Below, piece after piece: positions 47,345 through 56,379 of a DNA stretch of 64,000 bases. The notes under the pieces were generated by a model that ran no database searches, was not told the DNA's origin, and was given only the letters and a program-made list of their open reading frames with translations. The stretch spans positions 124,001 to 188,000 of the forward strand of contig NZ_JAKEVD010000001.1 of NCBI RefSeq assembly GCF_022398325.1. The letters are read 5' to 3'. This DNA is from Shewanella sp. Isolate13 (GTDB lineage: Bacteria; Pseudomonadota; Gammaproteobacteria; Enterobacterales; Shewanellaceae). The stretch's first letter is position 1. Each line of letters begins with the position of its first letter. The position numbers and the translations under genes were made by a program.

Positions 47345-48641
47345 GACACTCTCCATTGGCGTCGTTATGCCAAACAGGGAAACACACTTCGGCAACCGTG
47401 CCGCCCTCTTTCGCAGCCCCCAGAAGTAACCGTCCACCTAGACGTTCGACGCTAGCATTACTGAGTAGCAGCGCCATCCCCATACCACGCTCACTCTCAA
47501 CAAGTTTATGTCCTAGCTGTAGTAACATCTTTTTAGGGATCCCAACGCCAAAGTCTCTCACAGAGATACACAGACGATTCTTCTCTGTTGCAGCCATAAC
47601 CGATACCACCACCTTAGCCTCGCCGATATGAGCTAGGCTCGCGCTCCCCGCATTTTCAACTAAAGCCAACAGAGCCGGAAGCAGGCTGGCATCAGTCTTG
47701 ATAGCACGCGGCTGTGCAGCTTCTTGCTGATTATTTTCAACATGAATGAGTTCTAAGTTAATCTCAGGCATCAAGAGTAAGACCTGTTGCTTAAGGGTTT
47801 CCAGCAGTTCATCGGCGGTTAGTAGGCTTTGCTTCTGCTCGCGAATCGACTCGGTGGCCATGCGCAGAGCGTTTAGCGTCTGTTCGCAACGCACCAGCGC
47901 CGTATTCATCTCCAACAAGATCTCACTATCACTGACGCTATCTTCGACCGCCTCATCCACCAGCAAGCGTAAGCTAGCTAAAGGCGTGGCCATCTGATGC
48001 GCCATCTGCGCCGACGCCGTACCCAACGCCAGTAACCTTTCTTGGCGCAACTGCGCCTCACGCATATAACTGAGTTCAACCTCTTGCTTGCGCATTCGCT
48101 GGGCAATATAGGCCACACTGGTAGTCAGCACTAACGCCGAGATCAAAAAGTTAAACCACATCCCCAAATAGTGGGAGCTCATATCCATACCATGGTGCTT
48201 CATCTGGCTCTCGGGCACCGAAAATATCATCACGCTATAGGCAAAGGTCGACAATAGCGCTAACGCCCAAGGCGCCCACTGAGGCAGAACAACTGCGGCA
48301 ATCGCAATCGGCAATAACAGCAGTGAGATAAAGGCATTGGTCGCCCCACCAGTAAAGTAGAGCCAGGAGATCCAAAACAGGGTATCGATAAGCAAGACAA
48401 TGAAAAAGCCATTCTCCAAGCGAGCAATTGAACTACGGTGCCAGAAGGTAAAGCCTAAATAGAGTGCCTCTAAGCTCATGCCCCAATAAAGCACTGGACT
48501 GGTAAGCGATAAGCCAAAAGTATCGGCGGCGAAAAAGGTTAATCCAATCTTGAGTAGCAGTGCGCCAAATCGGAGTAAGGCTAGCTGATCGGTCGCCCCG
48601 AGATTGCGTATGGGTAAGTTTTTAAAACCAAGGTTTATCAT
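47337..48641 (-). CDS. RegB/PrrB-like redox sensor histidine kinase
   Basis: This 434-residue inner-membrane kinase has about six helices, then a dimerisation domain with phospho-acceptor His215 in AQMAHQMATPLASL, the RegB-type H-box. It has an N-box (LLALVENAGSASLAH) and G-boxes (RDFGVGIP, SERGMGMALLL). The loop between helices contains GGATNAF, close to the quinone-sensing motif GGxxNPF of RegB but with Ala in place of Pro. The redox cysteine near the H-box of RegB is not present here. It is cotranscribed with its response regulator. Its targets are not in the window. Confidence 0.92.
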   Translation of the reverse strand: MINLGFKNLPIRNLGATDQLALLRFGALLLKIGLTFFAADTFGLSLTSPVLYWGMSLEALYLGFTFWHRSSIARLENGFFIVLLIDTLFWISWLYFTGGATNAFISLLLLPIAIAAVVLPQWAPWALALLSTFAYSVMIFSVPESQMKHHGMDMSSHYLGMWFNFLISALVLTTSVAYIAQRMRKQEVELSYMREAQLRQERLLALGTASAQMAHQMATPLASLRLLVDEAVEDSVSDSEILLEMNTALVRCEQTLNALRMATESIREQKQSLLTADELLETLKQQVLLLMPEINLELIHVENNQQEAAQPRAIKTDASLLPALLALVENAGSASLAHIGEAKVVVSVMAATEKNRLCISVRDFGVGIPKKMLLQLGHKLVESERGMGMALLLSNASVERLGGRLLLGAAKEGGTVAEVCFPVWHNDANGECHD

Positions 48642-48676
48642 CGTTATTGTTCTTTTGGTATTTGCCGCTAGTGAAA

Positions 48677-49612
48677 TTAGCTTGTTACATTATCAACGGT
48701 TAAGTAAGCAGCCGCACAGGGAGAGTCCTGTAGCGCTCTTTTAAATCCAATCTTGAAAGGTACCTTGCTTTCAATCCCTAAACTGACAAGCCGCTCACAG
48801 CTTAAGCTACTGTCTTTTGGACGTTTTGCGCTATCTGTGGGAGAGGTCACAGGAATAAGGTGCCCGGTGGCTAGCCCCAGCACCTCAGCCATCGCCAGCA
48901 ACATCTGATACTTGGTCATCGTCTCTTTTGCACTGAAGTGGTAATGGCCCGCTAAGGTCTCGCCAGCTAGTTTAAGAGTCACAATTTTCGCGATGGCCGC
49001 AGCCACATCGGCGGTAGAAGTGGGGCTTCTAATTGCCCAGTTATCGACAGGCTGTTCCGCCGTATCGGCTAACTGCTCTAACAGCACCATGACTGCTGAC
49101 TCATTTAACGACTCCACTTCCCCATAGAGGATCGGCAGGCGCAAAATAGCAAAACCTTGCTGTGCATCGCTAACAATCTGCTCCCCCTGCAGCTTAGATT
49201 GACCGTAGAAATTAACCGGATTGGGCTCGGCATCTTCTCGATAAGGTGACTGACAGCCATCGAACACATAATCGGTCGAGATATATAACAGCCATGCGCC
49301 ATATTGACTGGCAGCCCGAGTTAAAAACTGTGTGGCATCGCTGTTAAGCGCCAATGCGCCTTGGGGATCTTGCTCCGACACATCCGGCCTACGTTCGGCC
49401 GCGCAGTGCAAGATAATATCCGGCTTATGCATTGCGACAAAAGCGCTCACCTGCGCCGCTTGAGTTAAGTCTAGCCTCTCTATACTAGGGCTCGTTCGAC
49501 TGTATCCGCAGGCGATTATCTGATGCTCGATACTTTGAGCCAACTGTTTTATCAGCGCCCGCCCTAACAGCCCCGTTGCGCCTGTGACCATAATCTTCGC
49601 CATCTTCTTCAT
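48677..49612 (-). CDS. dTDP-4-dehydrorhamnose reductase-like (RmlD) protein
   Basis: This 311-residue extended SDR has the N-terminal GATGLLGRAL nucleotide loop, the family motif STDYVFDG, and the YxxxK pair in NFYGQSKLQGEQ. The fold is that of RmlD (dTDP-L-rhamnose synthesis) and of the MAT2B-like subfamily. No rmlA, rmlB or rmlC genes are nearby, so the sugar substrate is doubtful. Its stop lies 35 bp before the kinase gene on the same strand, so it may lead that operon. It is divergent from the phosphatase gene. Confidence 0.82.
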   Translation of the reverse strand: MKKMAKIMVTGATGLLGRALIKQLAQSIEHQIIACGYSRTSPSIERLDLTQAAQVSAFVAMHKPDIILHCAAERRPDVSEQDPQGALALNSDATQFLTRAASQYGAWLLYISTDYVFDGCQSPYREDAEPNPVNFYGQSKLQGEQIVSDAQQGFAILRLPILYGEVESLNESAVMVLLEQLADTAEQPVDNWAIRSPTSTADVAAAIAKIVTLKLAGETLAGHYHFSAKETMTKYQMLLAMAEVLGLATGHLIPVTSPTDSAKRPKDSSLSCERLVSLGIESKVPFKIGFKRALQDSPCAAAYLTVDNVTS

Positions 49613-49714
49613 CCATTGAACCCTGAGATCTGGCCATCCATCTTAAGGGGTTTTCATCCTGTTAGCACTGGTTTACTCTTGCTACAGATAACTTTTCATT
49701 GAAAGACTATATCG

Positions 49715-51601
49715 ATGCCATCTGCAAGCTCCATTCCGCTAATTATTGCCGGCCCAAGCCTACGTCACTGCGATCAGCAGCACTTCACCTTATGGTTTGT
49801 CTGTAAGCAGCCGCTGTCGACTTTGCGCTTGGCATTAGTTGGCGCCGATTTTGACCGGGAGCTAAGCCGAGATGAGGTTCACTGTATTCCACTGGGTAAG
49901 CATGCATTTCAGTATCTGATCCGTGTCAACCAAGAGCAGTTATTACCCAAAGATGTCGCGCTCGCCTATCGACTATTTGATAGCGAGCAAGGTGAGCTCT
50001 TTCATCAAATCGATGAGTTACATTACCCAGACGAACAGGCCTGCAGATTTATCATCAAGCCCCAAATCGATAAACTGATGCATGGCTCGTGTCGTAACGC
50101 CCATCATCACAGCAGCGATGCCTTAGTCGCCGCCGATACCCAATTGATGCAAAGCAACGATATTACGGAGCGCCCGGCACTACTGATGATGAGTGGCGAT
50201 CAGGTCTATGTCGATGACATCGCGGGGCCCATGCTGTACGCCATTGGCCAAGTCATCCAGCTTTTAGGGTTACATCAAGAGCAATTCATCGATGCCCCGT
50301 TAATCGATAGCAGTCAAATTAGCTACCAGCCTGCCGCCATGTATCGACGTCACGTACATCTGCTGCCTAAGACTCAATATAAGGCGAAGACGGCCATCAA
50401 GGCTTGGTATATCAACCACCCGATCTTTACCTCATCACTCGCAGAGAACCACCTCATCAGCCTCAATGAGATGGTGGCACTTTATCTACTTTACTGGTCA
50501 CCCGAGCTATGGGAGCGGATTGATATCCCTAAAGAAGTTGTGGGGCTTAGCAAGACACTCACTCAGAGGTGGCAAAAGGAGTGGACAGAGCTACTGGCAT
50601 TTAAGAGTGGCCTAAAGCAGGTTCGTCGATTGATGGCACATATCCCCACTTACATGATCTTCGATGATCACGACATTACCGATGACTGGAATCTCACCGC
50701 AAGATGGGAGCAAGCCGCGTACGGACACGCCTTCTCAAAACGCATCATAGGAAATGCACTCATCGCTTACACCCTCTTCCAAGGATTAGGGAACGCACCG
50801 AGTCGCTTCGATGCCGAAATCACTCCTAAGCTTGATGCCTTTCTTAAAAGCCCGACCACCGGTGACCAAGATGCACTCATCGACACACTGCTTAGCTTCG
50901 AGCATTGGCATTACAGCCTGCAAACCTCGCCTAAGCTCTTGGTGCTCGATACCCGAACTCGGCGCTGGCGCAGTGAATCAAACCTGGCTAAACCTTCGGG
51001 GCTGATGGACTGGGAAGCCCTGATGGAATTTCAGGCCGAACTCGTTAACCAACCCAATGTGATCATCGTCTCTCCCGCACCTATCTACGGGGTAAAGCTG
51101 ATAGAAACCGTGCAACGTATGGCGACGCTATGTGGTGGCTCTTTACTGGTCGATGCCGAAAACTGGATGGCCCACCCCGGCACGGCTAACACCTTACTCA
51201 GCATCTTCCAGCACAGAAAGACGCCGGAGCAGTTCATCATCTTATCAGGAGATGTACACTACTCCTTTAGCTATGATGTGGGGATTCGCTTTCGTCATGG
51301 CGGACCGCAGATCTATCAGATCACCTGTAGCGGCTTCAAGAATCAATTTCCGGAAAAGCTACTGCCGATTTTCGATAAGTTTAACGGCTGGCTCTATGGT
51401 CACTTCTCACCACTTAACTTTTTCACTAAGCGTAAGCGTATGTCGATCCGTGGCCGCAGGCCCAATGGTGAGCGTAGCAAGCGTTTAGTCAATCAAAGTG
51501 GTATCGGCATAGTGGAGATAGCAGCCGATGGTGCGCCAACCAAGATAGGCGTGCTGCATTCAGACATGAGCGAAACCGAGTTTTTACCGCCGAGGCATTA
51601 G
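49715..51601 (+). CDS. PhoD-like metallophosphatase
   Basis: This 628-residue protein belongs to the alkaline phosphatase D-related metallophosphoesterases. Metal-site motifs are visible: MSGDQVYVDD (about 160-169), FDDHDITDDWN (about 315-325) and LSGDVHYSFS (about 508). There is no signal peptide, unlike secreted PhoD, so it is probably cytoplasmic. A small beta-domain at the N-terminus (about 1-110) precedes the catalytic part. Phosphodiester and phosphomonoester substrates are both known in the family; the substrate here is not known. Confidence 0.82.
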   Translation: MPSASSIPLIIAGPSLRHCDQQHFTLWFVCKQPLSTLRLALVGADFDRELSRDEVHCIPLGKHAFQYLIRVNQEQLLPKDVALAYRLFDSEQGELFHQIDELHYPDEQACRFIIKPQIDKLMHGSCRNAHHHSSDALVAADTQLMQSNDITERPALLMMSGDQVYVDDIAGPMLYAIGQVIQLLGLHQEQFIDAPLIDSSQISYQPAAMYRRHVHLLPKTQYKAKTAIKAWYINHPIFTSSLAENHLISLNEMVALYLLYWSPELWERIDIPKEVVGLSKTLTQRWQKEWTELLAFKSGLKQVRRLMAHIPTYMIFDDHDITDDWNLTARWEQAAYGHAFSKRIIGNALIAYTLFQGLGNAPSRFDAEITPKLDAFLKSPTTGDQDALIDTLLSFEHWHYSLQTSPKLLVLDTRTRRWRSESNLAKPSGLMDWEALMEFQAELVNQPNVIIVSPAPIYGVKLIETVQRMATLCGGSLLVDAENWMAHPGTANTLLSIFQHRKTPEQFIILSGDVHYSFSYDVGIRFRHGGPQIYQITCSGFKNQFPEKLLPIFDKFNGWLYGHFSPLNFFTKRKRMSIRGRRPNGERSKRLVNQSGIGIVEIAADGAPTKIGVLHSDMSETEFLPPRH

Positions 51602-51618
51602 GTCATAGAACATAGATT

Positions 51619-51698
51619 CTAGGATAAACAGGTTCGAGGTGCTAGGTAAAAGCAGAGACTAGGAAGAGCTGGTTCGAGGTGCTAGGTAAAAGCTAAGA
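51619..51698 (+). repeat. Two 40-bp tandem repeats
   Basis: Units at 51619-51658 and 51659-51698 share CTAGGA, then a variable stretch, then an identical 23-bp core from GGTTCGAGG to GGTAAAAGC. They lie in the gap after the phosphatase gene. Confidence 0.85.
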
Positions 51699-51736
51699 TG
51701 TGACAGCCGATAAAGGCTAAGACGGAAAAGCCAAGA

Positions 51737-51931
51737 CTAAAAGATAAAAGCTGAATGCCGTCTTTTGGCTGTATAGCAGGACGCAGTCCGCTCTAGCCGC
51801 GAAGCGCCCTAGAAACGAGCATGCGAGTGCTCTAGATTCTAGAAACAAACTAAGACGGTAAGAGCCGGAAAGAAGCCGAGAAAGCAAAAACGGAAAAGCA
51901 AAAGCTAAAAGATAAAAGCTGAATGCCGTCT
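51737..51931 (+). repeat. 27-bp direct repeat pair flanking a composite intergenic segment
   Basis: Identical 27-bp copies occur at 51737-51763 and 51905-51931 (starting CTAAAAGATAAAAGC, ending GAATGCCGTCT), 168 bp apart. Each is preceded by a purine-rich ACGGAAAAGC-like stretch. The gap from 51602 to 51940 holds no gene. It consists of these and the 40-bp repeats, and looks like an intergenic repeat family rather than an insertion sequence. Confidence 0.8.
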
Positions 51932-51940
51932 GAGATCGCA

Positions 51941-52879
51941 CTATAGCAATCGGACTTCATCCCGTAAGTTAAATCCGTCGCAACTCACATCGACACACTC
52001 TTGAGTGATTGGATCGGTGAAGCATAAACGCTGCGCCATCAGCTTCAGTGGCTTTGCAAAATCATCTGGCGCTTTATCGAGTAACTCAGGATAGAGTCTG
52101 TCATTTAAAAGCGGCATGCCTAGGCTCATCATATGCACCCTTAGTTGATGGGTTCTTCCGGTCACTGGCGCTAACTCAAACAGCCCATAACCGTTATGCA
52201 CCTCTATTAAGCGGATCTTAGAGTGGCTATTGGCTTCGCCATCACTTATACACATCAAGAAACTGGGAACGGTTTTCTGCAAACGATTTTTAACCGTCCA
52301 CGCCATAGGAAGCGTCAATGTGTCTTTGGCTATCATCGCCTTAAGTTCACTATTTAATGGTGCTATCGCTTGATAAGTCTTACGGGTCTGGCCACTCTTA
52401 AACAGCTCATGATAATCATGACGAGTGGCGCTATTTAGGCTAAGTAACATCACGCCCGCGGTGGCTCTGTCCAAGCGGTGCGCCGCAACAATCTCCTGAT
52501 TACCCGTCTTAATCCGCAGCCTGTTGACCAAGCACTCATTGACGAAGTTACCGCTCGGATTCACTGCCAGAAAGTGAGGCTTGAAGACCAACATAAACTC
52601 ACTGGCCTGCCGCAAGATCTTCTCCTCAAAGGGAATTATCGACTCCTGCTCGACCTCGCGGTAATAGTAGACCCGCTCACGGGGGATAAAGGCGGTCTCT
52701 AGAGTAATAGGCGTGCCATCTCGCCAATGCACTTTGCCATCAAGAATACGGGTTTGCCACACGCTTTTCGCTATCGCAGGAAACTTACTCACAAGAAAGC
52801 TAAACACGGTCGGTTTATCGGTTACCGTATCCGGTAACACCACATAGGAGGCTTGGGCAGCGCGAACAGAGGAACTCAT
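51941..52879 (-). CDS. RluA-family pseudouridine synthase
   Basis: This 312-residue protein isomerises specific uridines in rRNA or tRNA. The catalytic motif HRLDRATAGV (Asp in HRLD) and downstream motifs (TRKTYQAI, GRTHQLRVHM) are intact. An N-terminal region of about 60 residues precedes the catalytic domain and lacks a clear S4 domain. The tRNA or rRNA target cannot be read from sequence. I chose ATG 52879 over an upstream TTG. Confidence 0.9.
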   Translation of the reverse strand: MSSSVRAAQASYVVLPDTVTDKPTVFSFLVSKFPAIAKSVWQTRILDGKVHWRDGTPITLETAFIPRERVYYYREVEQESIIPFEEKILRQASEFMLVFKPHFLAVNPSGNFVNECLVNRLRIKTGNQEIVAAHRLDRATAGVMLLSLNSATRHDYHELFKSGQTRKTYQAIAPLNSELKAMIAKDTLTLPMAWTVKNRLQKTVPSFLMCISDGEANSHSKIRLIEVHNGYGLFELAPVTGRTHQLRVHMMSLGMPLLNDRLYPELLDKAPDDFAKPLKLMAQRLCFTDPITQECVDVSCDGFNLRDEVRLL

Positions 52880-52937
52880 AAGACTCAAACAATAAAAGTG
52901 TGCAAAACAAAGTGGCGCTACTTTAACAAAACTCAGC

Positions 52938-53531
52938 CTAAGAGTGTTGATTATCTCTAGCGTGGGACTTAATCAACTCGAGTACGAAGTTCATGGTTTT
53001 ATGGCAATTAGGCTGATTGAGCAAACGTAACTTATCTTGATTATACAAGGGTAACACCTCTAACCAGCGCTGGCTCACCCAAGAGGCATCTTCAAGGTGT
53101 ACATCGTTCTCATAGAGGCCAAACAGCTCGGGGTTAACCTCATAAAACTGCTGCAGTGCGGCACTGATAAGCTCAAACTCCCCATAAATAGGCTCCTGTT
53201 GCCAATTGCTACAAGGCAAGACTCGGCAGATCCATGTGCCATCTTTACGCTCGGCCGCAGAAAGGATCTTAACCCTTTGCTTACCTTCGAGTATGATCCC
53301 TAATGAGTCATCATCGAGTTGATTAAAATCAATCACCTCACATTGAGTCGCAGTATCATAGCAGGGCGGGGTACTATTGGGCTTACTCATGCCAAATACC
53401 AACGGATAGTGTCCCTTAAGGGACTCGGCAATCATCTTCATACAGCGAGGAGCTATCACGCGGATCTCGACCCGCCCTCCAGGTAACAATAGAGCGTCGT
53501 GCGCTAGTAATGCCATCTCTTTAGTCTGCAT
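52938..53531 (-). CDS. LON substrate-binding domain protein
   Basis: This 197-residue protein resembles the N-terminal substrate-binding domain of Lon protease (LLPGGRVEIRVIAPRCMKMI, then LGIILEGKQRVKILSAAER). It has no ATPase or protease part. Such stand-alone proteins are common in gammaproteobacteria, and their function is not established. The ATG at 53531 has a strong GAGGGGGAGG ribosome-binding site; the longer frame to 53609 is rejected. It lies 58 bp before the pseudouridine synthase gene on the same strand. Confidence 0.85.
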   Translation of the reverse strand: MQTKEMALLAHDALLLPGGRVEIRVIAPRCMKMIAESLKGHYPLVFGMSKPNSTPPCYDTATQCEVIDFNQLDDDSLGIILEGKQRVKILSAAERKDGTWICRVLPCSNWQQEPIYGEFELISAALQQFYEVNPELFGLYENDVHLEDASWVSQRWLEVLPLYNQDKLRLLNQPNCHKTMNFVLELIKSHARDNQHS

Positions 53532-53693
53532 AATAACCTCCCCCTCGAATAGGTAGGTCACATCATTTTTAAAGTCGCGAATAATGCTTAAAGTGTAGCA
53601 GCTGAACAAATTTCAGCCAGCACGCCTCAGCTCGCGACACCTACTAAATAGACAGGGAAACAGACGGTTTTATTACCCCTTTAGAGCATAGAG

Positions 53694-54755
53694 CTATAGC
53701 CTTTCTAAGTGCTCATGGAACACATTTTTATCAATAATTTCAGCTAAATCATCGGCTAAAACCTGACTCTTCGCCGCCGCTTTACGCCAATATTTAATTC
53801 TCGAGTCACTGTCTAAGCGCTTGAAATCCTCTCGGTCTGGTAGCTTGCCATAGGGCAGGCTCTGCAAGTAGCCATCGGTTGGCGCCAGAATAAGTGCATT
53901 ATCGTAATTATCTCTAGCTAGGCGCCAAGAGAGTGACTTATCGAACCAGCCCGGCGACATCTTAGGGTAAAAATGCGGGTACAAGGTCAAACCTTGGCTA
54001 TGGTTGAGTGGCAGATCGAAATGGTAGTCGGTGATCCCGCCATCATAATAATGCCCCTTAGGCGCACCATGGATCCGCTTTACCGGGGCTAGCACCCAAG
54101 GGATAGAGCCAGTCGCCAATAACACTTGGTGAATATTACTCTGTGACAGCGAATAAAACTGACTCGGTAGATCCCTAAGCCCAGCAAAGGGGGAGGAGTG
54201 TTGCTCGACACCAAAGATACAACGCTTAAAATGCCAAGATAGGCTCTTACGGCTGACGAGGTTTGTCATCGCCGCCGTCGCTAATCCAAGGGCCAGCGGC
54301 GCTTGTCCACCGAGGCGATTAATATGTCGAGCCTGACAGGCAATGTAGTGGCTATTGATCTGGGAATGACTGACTATCTCATCTGCGCCAGAGCTGCCCA
54401 GCAAGCCTTCGATAATATCGGTCACCTGCTGCGAGACTTCTATCGCTGTCGGCTTGGTATCATAGCGCTGACCGATATAGAGCTCCTCTAAACGATCATA
54501 AGCGGCTCCCGGCTCTGCCTGAGCAAGACATGCGAGTCGCCATGCCCCAGATGAGGCGCCAAGGGTATGCAGCGGTTGCTTCATGTCTTTAAAAAACTCG
54601 GTAAACAGGTAACGGTCAAGCCCTGCTATGCCAATCCACTTAGGCCCACCGGAGGCTGCAAGCAGCTGTGAAAACAGCTCAGGTTTGAAGCCATTTTCAC
54701 TGAGCGTTTGATAGGCCTTAGGCCCAGCAATCAATCGTAACGAAGCCACATTCAT
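53694..54755 (-). CDS. Patatin-like phospholipase family protein
   Basis: This 353-residue protein has the patatin Ser-Asp dyad. The nucleophile elbow reads LGASSGAWRL (GxSxG), the oxyanion-hole Gly-rich stretch reads ASGGPKWIG, and the catalytic Asp lies in YYDGGITDYHFD. There is no signal peptide. The family hydrolyses acyl ester bonds of lipids; substrate and location are unknown. An AAGGATGA ribosome-binding site precedes the start. Confidence 0.85.
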   Translation of the reverse strand: MNVASLRLIAGPKAYQTLSENGFKPELFSQLLAASGGPKWIGIAGLDRYLFTEFFKDMKQPLHTLGASSGAWRLACLAQAEPGAAYDRLEELYIGQRYDTKPTAIEVSQQVTDIIEGLLGSSGADEIVSHSQINSHYIACQARHINRLGGQAPLALGLATAAMTNLVSRKSLSWHFKRCIFGVEQHSSPFAGLRDLPSQFYSLSQSNIHQVLLATGSIPWVLAPVKRIHGAPKGHYYDGGITDYHFDLPLNHSQGLTLYPHFYPKMSPGWFDKSLSWRLARDNYDNALILAPTDGYLQSLPYGKLPDREDFKRLDSDSRIKYWRKAAAKSQVLADDLAEIIDKNVFHEHLERL

Positions 54756-55016
54756 CCTTAAAGTTAAATTACTTTCGTGCTCTAATCTACGCTTACCCTA
54801 AACTCGTTACTCGATAGACGCAACTCGGAAGTCTGCTCGATAGTAGCCAAAAGCTTAAATGTACGTTCGACGTAAAAGAGAGCGAATTTAAAGTGAACTC
54901 TTGTATCGCCTAAGGCCAGTTAAGGCTACACTTCGCTTCTTAAATGACAGGCGTTTCAGCCTGGCTTTGTCTAACTAATTTTAATGGTCAACTTTGACCT
55001 ATTGTGAGCAAACATC

Positions 55017-55478
55017 ATGATTGTTGATACTTTAGCGAACCGCCAAATCTACACTGCGATCAATCCACGCATTGCTAAAGCCCTCGAACACCTCGCTACT
55101 ACAGATTTCAGTCAGCTTGAAGTCGGCAAGTATGAGCTAGAAGGCAAAGATCTGTTCGTCATCGTTAACGATTACCAGACTAAGCCTAAAGAGCTAGAGC
55201 CGTTTGAAGTTCACCAGCAGTATATCGATGTGCAGTATGTGGTGAGTGGTGAAGAGGAGTTCGGTTATCTGCCTTTGGCTAACCAGACACCGTCGAAGGC
55301 CTACAACAGCGAACATGACTACGCCAACTTTGATTATGAATCTAATAAAGGTGATGCCGCCTTTATCCCACTGAAGGCTGGCATGTTTGCGCTGTTCTTC
55401 CCAGATGATATCCATATGCCAGGTACTGGCGATAACGCTAGCCAAGTGCGTAAAGTGGTGATTAAGGTCAAAGTCTAA
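55017..55478 (+). CDS. YhcH/YjgK/YiaL family protein
   Basis: This 153-residue cytoplasmic cupin-like protein carries the family motifs EVHQQYIDVQYVVSGEE and FFPDDIHMPG, whose His and Glu residues bind a metal. Relatives sit in sugar acid and sialic acid operons and have been linked to sugar anomer isomerisation, but no sugar genes are near here. Confidence 0.88.
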   Translation: MIVDTLANRQIYTAINPRIAKALEHLATTDFSQLEVGKYELEGKDLFVIVNDYQTKPKELEPFEVHQQYIDVQYVVSGEEEFGYLPLANQTPSKAYNSEHDYANFDYESNKGDAAFIPLKAGMFALFFPDDIHMPGTGDNASQVRKVVIKVKV

Positions 55479-55572
55479 GTATTAAGGCTAACTATCTGTT
55501 CTGCCTCTTGAACTTATGCCTTAAGACTCACTCTTATACAAATTGATATTGAGTACAGAAAAGGAAACCCAG

Positions 55573-56109
55573 ATGCGCTTTATTTTATTGCTAACTAGCT
55601 TGCTTAGCCCCATGGCGTTTGCAGCCATTACACCGGAAGCTTTACAGCAAATTAAAGCTGTGCAGTTTAGTAGCGATAAAGTAATAACTGCAGGCTTGCC
55701 AACCGAGCCTCAATTCAAAGTACTTAAAGAATCAGGTGTAGAGCTAGTGATTAACTTAATCCCAAAAGATAATCCTACTGCTTATGCCAATGAAGCAGAG
55801 CTGGTTAAACAAGCTGGCATGGACTACGCGCAAATTGATGTGGACTGGAAACAGCCTACTCTTGCAAATGTTCAGCAGTTTTTTGCCATAATGGACGCTA
55901 ACCAAGACAAACAAATTTTAGTGCATTGCGCAGCCAATTATCGAGCGTCTGCCTTTTATTATCTGTATCAGTTAAAACGCGGCCAGAGTGATTCAGAGGC
56001 TTACCAACAGCAAGTCATGGCGCCATGGGGACAGCTTTCAAAAAGCTTAAAAGAGTACCCTCAATGGCAGGCTCTTATTGATCAAGTTAAGTCTGACTTA
56101 GCCAAATAG
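55573..56109 (+). CDS. Secreted protein tyrosine phosphatase-like protein
   Basis: This 178-residue protein has a signal peptide (MRFILLLTSLLSPMAFA), placing it in the periplasm. The active-site loop reads LVHCAANYRASAF, with Cys and Arg separated by four residues, as in the beta-lactamase-hydrolase-like phosphatase family rather than the classical Cx5R loop. The start at 55573 follows AAGGAAA. The substrate is unknown. An intrinsic terminator follows. Confidence 0.82.
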   Translation: MRFILLLTSLLSPMAFAAITPEALQQIKAVQFSSDKVITAGLPTEPQFKVLKESGVELVINLIPKDNPTAYANEAELVKQAGMDYAQIDVDWKQPTLANVQQFFAIMDANQDKQILVHCAANYRASAFYYLYQLKRGQSDSEAYQQQVMAPWGQLSKSLKEYPQWQALIDQVKSDLAK

Positions 56110-56142
56110 CGCTTGGTTTACCAAGCTGACAGACCTAATTCT

Positions 56143-56169
56143 AAAAAGCGCCTATCTAGGCGTTTTTTT
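56143..56169 (+). terminator. Intrinsic terminator of the phosphatase-like gene
   Basis: CGCCTA pairs with TAGGCG, flanked by A5 and T7, 34 bp after the stop codon. Confidence 0.9.
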
Positions 56170-56379
56170 ATCTTGGTTGGCATTAATTCTCCCTCCTTTC
56201 CCCATGGCAACTGCCTAAATTAAGATTAACTTAGCTCTAGCTAACCAGAATCCCAGCCACTGAAAAACGTGATCTTGATCATTATCCTCAAGCTGCTAAT
56301 ATAGCCAACTCGAATTAGTTATACCCAAAAAGAATATAGTTTTCATTGTACATAAAATAACAATAAAGAGCCTTACGCC

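Noticed and set aside
56272..56290. TTGAT-CATT-ATCCT as an FNR/EtrA site before the fusion gene
   Set aside because: Only the left half fits; the TGA-N6-TCA core is broken to TCC.
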